Shown here in pieces: positions 62,843-64,000 of a stretch of 64,000 bases of DNA. Every line of letters begins with the position of its first letter. Position 1 is the stretch's first letter. The notes under the pieces were generated by a model. The model saw only the letters and a list, made by a program, of their open reading frames with translations, did no database searches and was not told the DNA's origin. The position numbers and the translations under genes were made by a program. This DNA comes from Thalassotalea_A litorea (GTDB lineage Bacteria; Pseudomonadota; Gammaproteobacteria; Enterobacterales; Alteromonadaceae), in NCBI RefSeq assembly GCF_043642205.1, contig NZ_JBHZSG010000005.1, forward strand, positions 1-64,000, given 5' to 3'.

Positions 62843-64000
62843 ATGAAAAAAATTGCATTTATTTCTATGGCTGTGACTCTGGCGTTAACGTCGGCTGGCG
62901 CAGCAGCTAAAGTAGGCGAAGCGGATGCGAAGAAGCTTGGCACTGAACTTACCCCATTAGGCGCTGTAAAAGCAGGTAATGCGGACGGTTCTATCCCTGA
63001 ATGGACGGGTGGTATTACTCAACCACCTGCCGGCTACAGTGTTGGCGACCATCATCCGGACCCTTTCCCGGAAGATAAAATTAAGTATACGATTACCGCC
63101 AGCAACTACAGCGACTATGCGGATGTATTGACACCAGGTCAGCAAAAGCTATTTCAGACTTATCCTGAAACATTCAAAATGAATGTGTATCAGACCCGTC
63201 GTAGCGCCTCATATCCTCAGCATGTTTATGATGAAACGTTAAAAAATGCGACTCGTTCCGAGTTGATCCAGGACGGCAATGGTATTTCCAAAGCGGCGGT
63301 CGGCATTCCATTCCCAATCCCGGCTAATGGTCTTGAGGTGATTTGGAATCACACGCTTCGATATCGTGGCGAACAGGTGAGTCGTGAAGGTGGTCAGGCA
63401 GCGCCAACCGCACGTGGCGATTACACCTATCTGGGATTTGATGAATCACTTATCTTACCTTACGGTATGAAAGGAGCATCCTATGAAGAATTGGAAAAAA
63501 CCAATATTCTGTTTAAGTTTAAACAGAAAGTAACGTCTCCTGCACGCCTTGCTGGTACGGCTTTACTGGTTCACGAAACCATGGATCAAATCAAAACACC
63601 TCGTCAGGCCTGGACATACAATACAGGTCAACGACGCGTTCGTCGTGCACCTAACGTTGCTTATGATGCACCGGGTACAGCGTCTGATGGTTTACGTACA
63701 ACCGATGATTTTGATATGTTCAACGGTGCACCTGATCGTTACAACTGGACATTGGTGGGTAAACAGGAATTGCTAATTCCATACAATGACTACAAATTGC
63801 ATTCGGATGCTGTGAAATACAAAGACATCCTGCAACCCGGTCATATCAACCCTGAACTTGTGCGTTATGAAAAGCACCGTGTATGGGTTGTGGAAGCAAA
63901 CCTTAAATCTGGCACCAGCCATATCTATAAGAAACGTACATTCTTTATTGATGAAGATTCCTGGCAGGTTTCTGTCGTAGATATCTACGATAATCGTAAT
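62843..64000 (+). CDS. DUF1329 secreted protein (partial, runs off the window)
   Basis: 386 codons to the window edge without a stop; the family is usually about 450 aa, so roughly 65 residues are missing. Signal peptide KKIAFISMAVTLALTSAGAAA. The mature start is KVGEADAKKLGTELTPLGA with GSIPEWTGG, then YRGEQVSREGG and KFKQKVTSPARLAG. LolA-like fold is proposed for the family and a periplasmic or outer-membrane location follows from the signal peptide. It is 11 nt after the DUF1302 gene, so the two form one transcript. Confidence 0.92.
   Translation, partial: MKKIAFISMAVTLALTSAGAAAKVGEADAKKLGTELTPLGAVKAGNADGSIPEWTGGITQPPAGYSVGDHHPDPFPEDKIKYTITASNYSDYADVLTPGQQKLFQTYPETFKMNVYQTRRSASYPQHVYDETLKNATRSELIQDGNGISKAAVGIPFPIPANGLEVIWNHTLRYRGEQVSREGGQAAPTARGDYTYLGFDESLILPYGMKGASYEELEKTNILFKFKQKVTSPARLAGTALLVHETMDQIKTPRQAWTYNTGQRRVRRAPNVAYDAPGTASDGLRTTDDFDMFNGAPDRYNWTLVGKQELLIPYNDYKLHSDAVKYKDILQPGHINPELVRYEKHRVWVVEANLKSGTSHIYKKRTFFIDEDSWQVSVVDIYDNRN

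Overview
The window reads as chromosomal core DNA of a marine gammaproteobacterium of the order Alteromonadales (Colwelliaceae or Alteromonadaceae type). The basis is the gene order (yfaE-nrdB-nrdA, gph remnant, ubiG, then divergent gyrA-serC-aroA-cmk-rpsA-ihfB-lapA-lapB-pyrF), protein sequences close to the E. coli and Shewanella orthologues as I remember them, a GntR-controlled prpB-prpC-acnD-prpF cluster, and paired DUF1302/DUF1329 genes. GC is moderate, genes are tightly packed, and I saw no phage, transposase, CRISPR array, rRNA or tRNA.

Left part (1-33.9 kb). Aerobic ribonucleotide reductase (nrdA, nrdB and its ferredoxin yfaE) lies on the minus strand behind two NrdR-box-like sites. 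A phosphoglycolate-phosphatase-like gene has lost its cap domain and is a pseudogene. Then come ubiG and a small conserved-looking ORF. Rightward run gyrA, serC, aroA (with class II EPSP synthase motifs), cmk, rpsA, ihfB, lapA-lapB, pyrF and a comEA-like gene. RNase E (rne) is convergent with these. Divergent from rne, rluC opens a stretch of envelope and lipid genes: yceF (minus), then yceD-rpmF-plsX-fabH-fabD-fabG-acpP-fabF-pabC-mltG-tmk-holB-pilZ-tatD, the classical fatty-acid synthesis locus. Its promoter appears to leave yceD almost leaderless.

Middle (33.9-44.2 kb). A complete minus-strand Bat-type operon is present (moxR, DUF58, DUF4381, batA, batB, TPR protein, batD) with overlapping starts and stops. 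Upstream of it lies a secreted octaheme-like cytochrome c with C-terminal TPRs. The 1.15 kb gap between that cytochrome and the propionate cluster is the least explained part of the window. It holds a 160-bp unit present twice at 97 % identity (period 194 bp), a candidate minus-strand small RNA with three hairpins and a strong terminator, a 23-bp near-perfect palindrome, a near-consensus CRP site and three identical GntR operators.

Right part (44.2-64 kb). The methylcitrate cycle (GntR regulator, prpB, prpC, acnD, prpF) is followed by a DUF2057 and a SIMPL-domain periplasmic protein, msrC, a small acidic protein, proQ and prc, an NhaC-type antiporter, pepN, and an outer-membrane DUF1302 protein with a DUF1329 partner that runs off the end of the window.

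Most of the window is ordinary core genome. The points most worth a second look are the 43.25-44.24 kb intergenic region, the apparently leaderless yceD start, the gph remnant with a palindromic junction, and the class II-like aroA.
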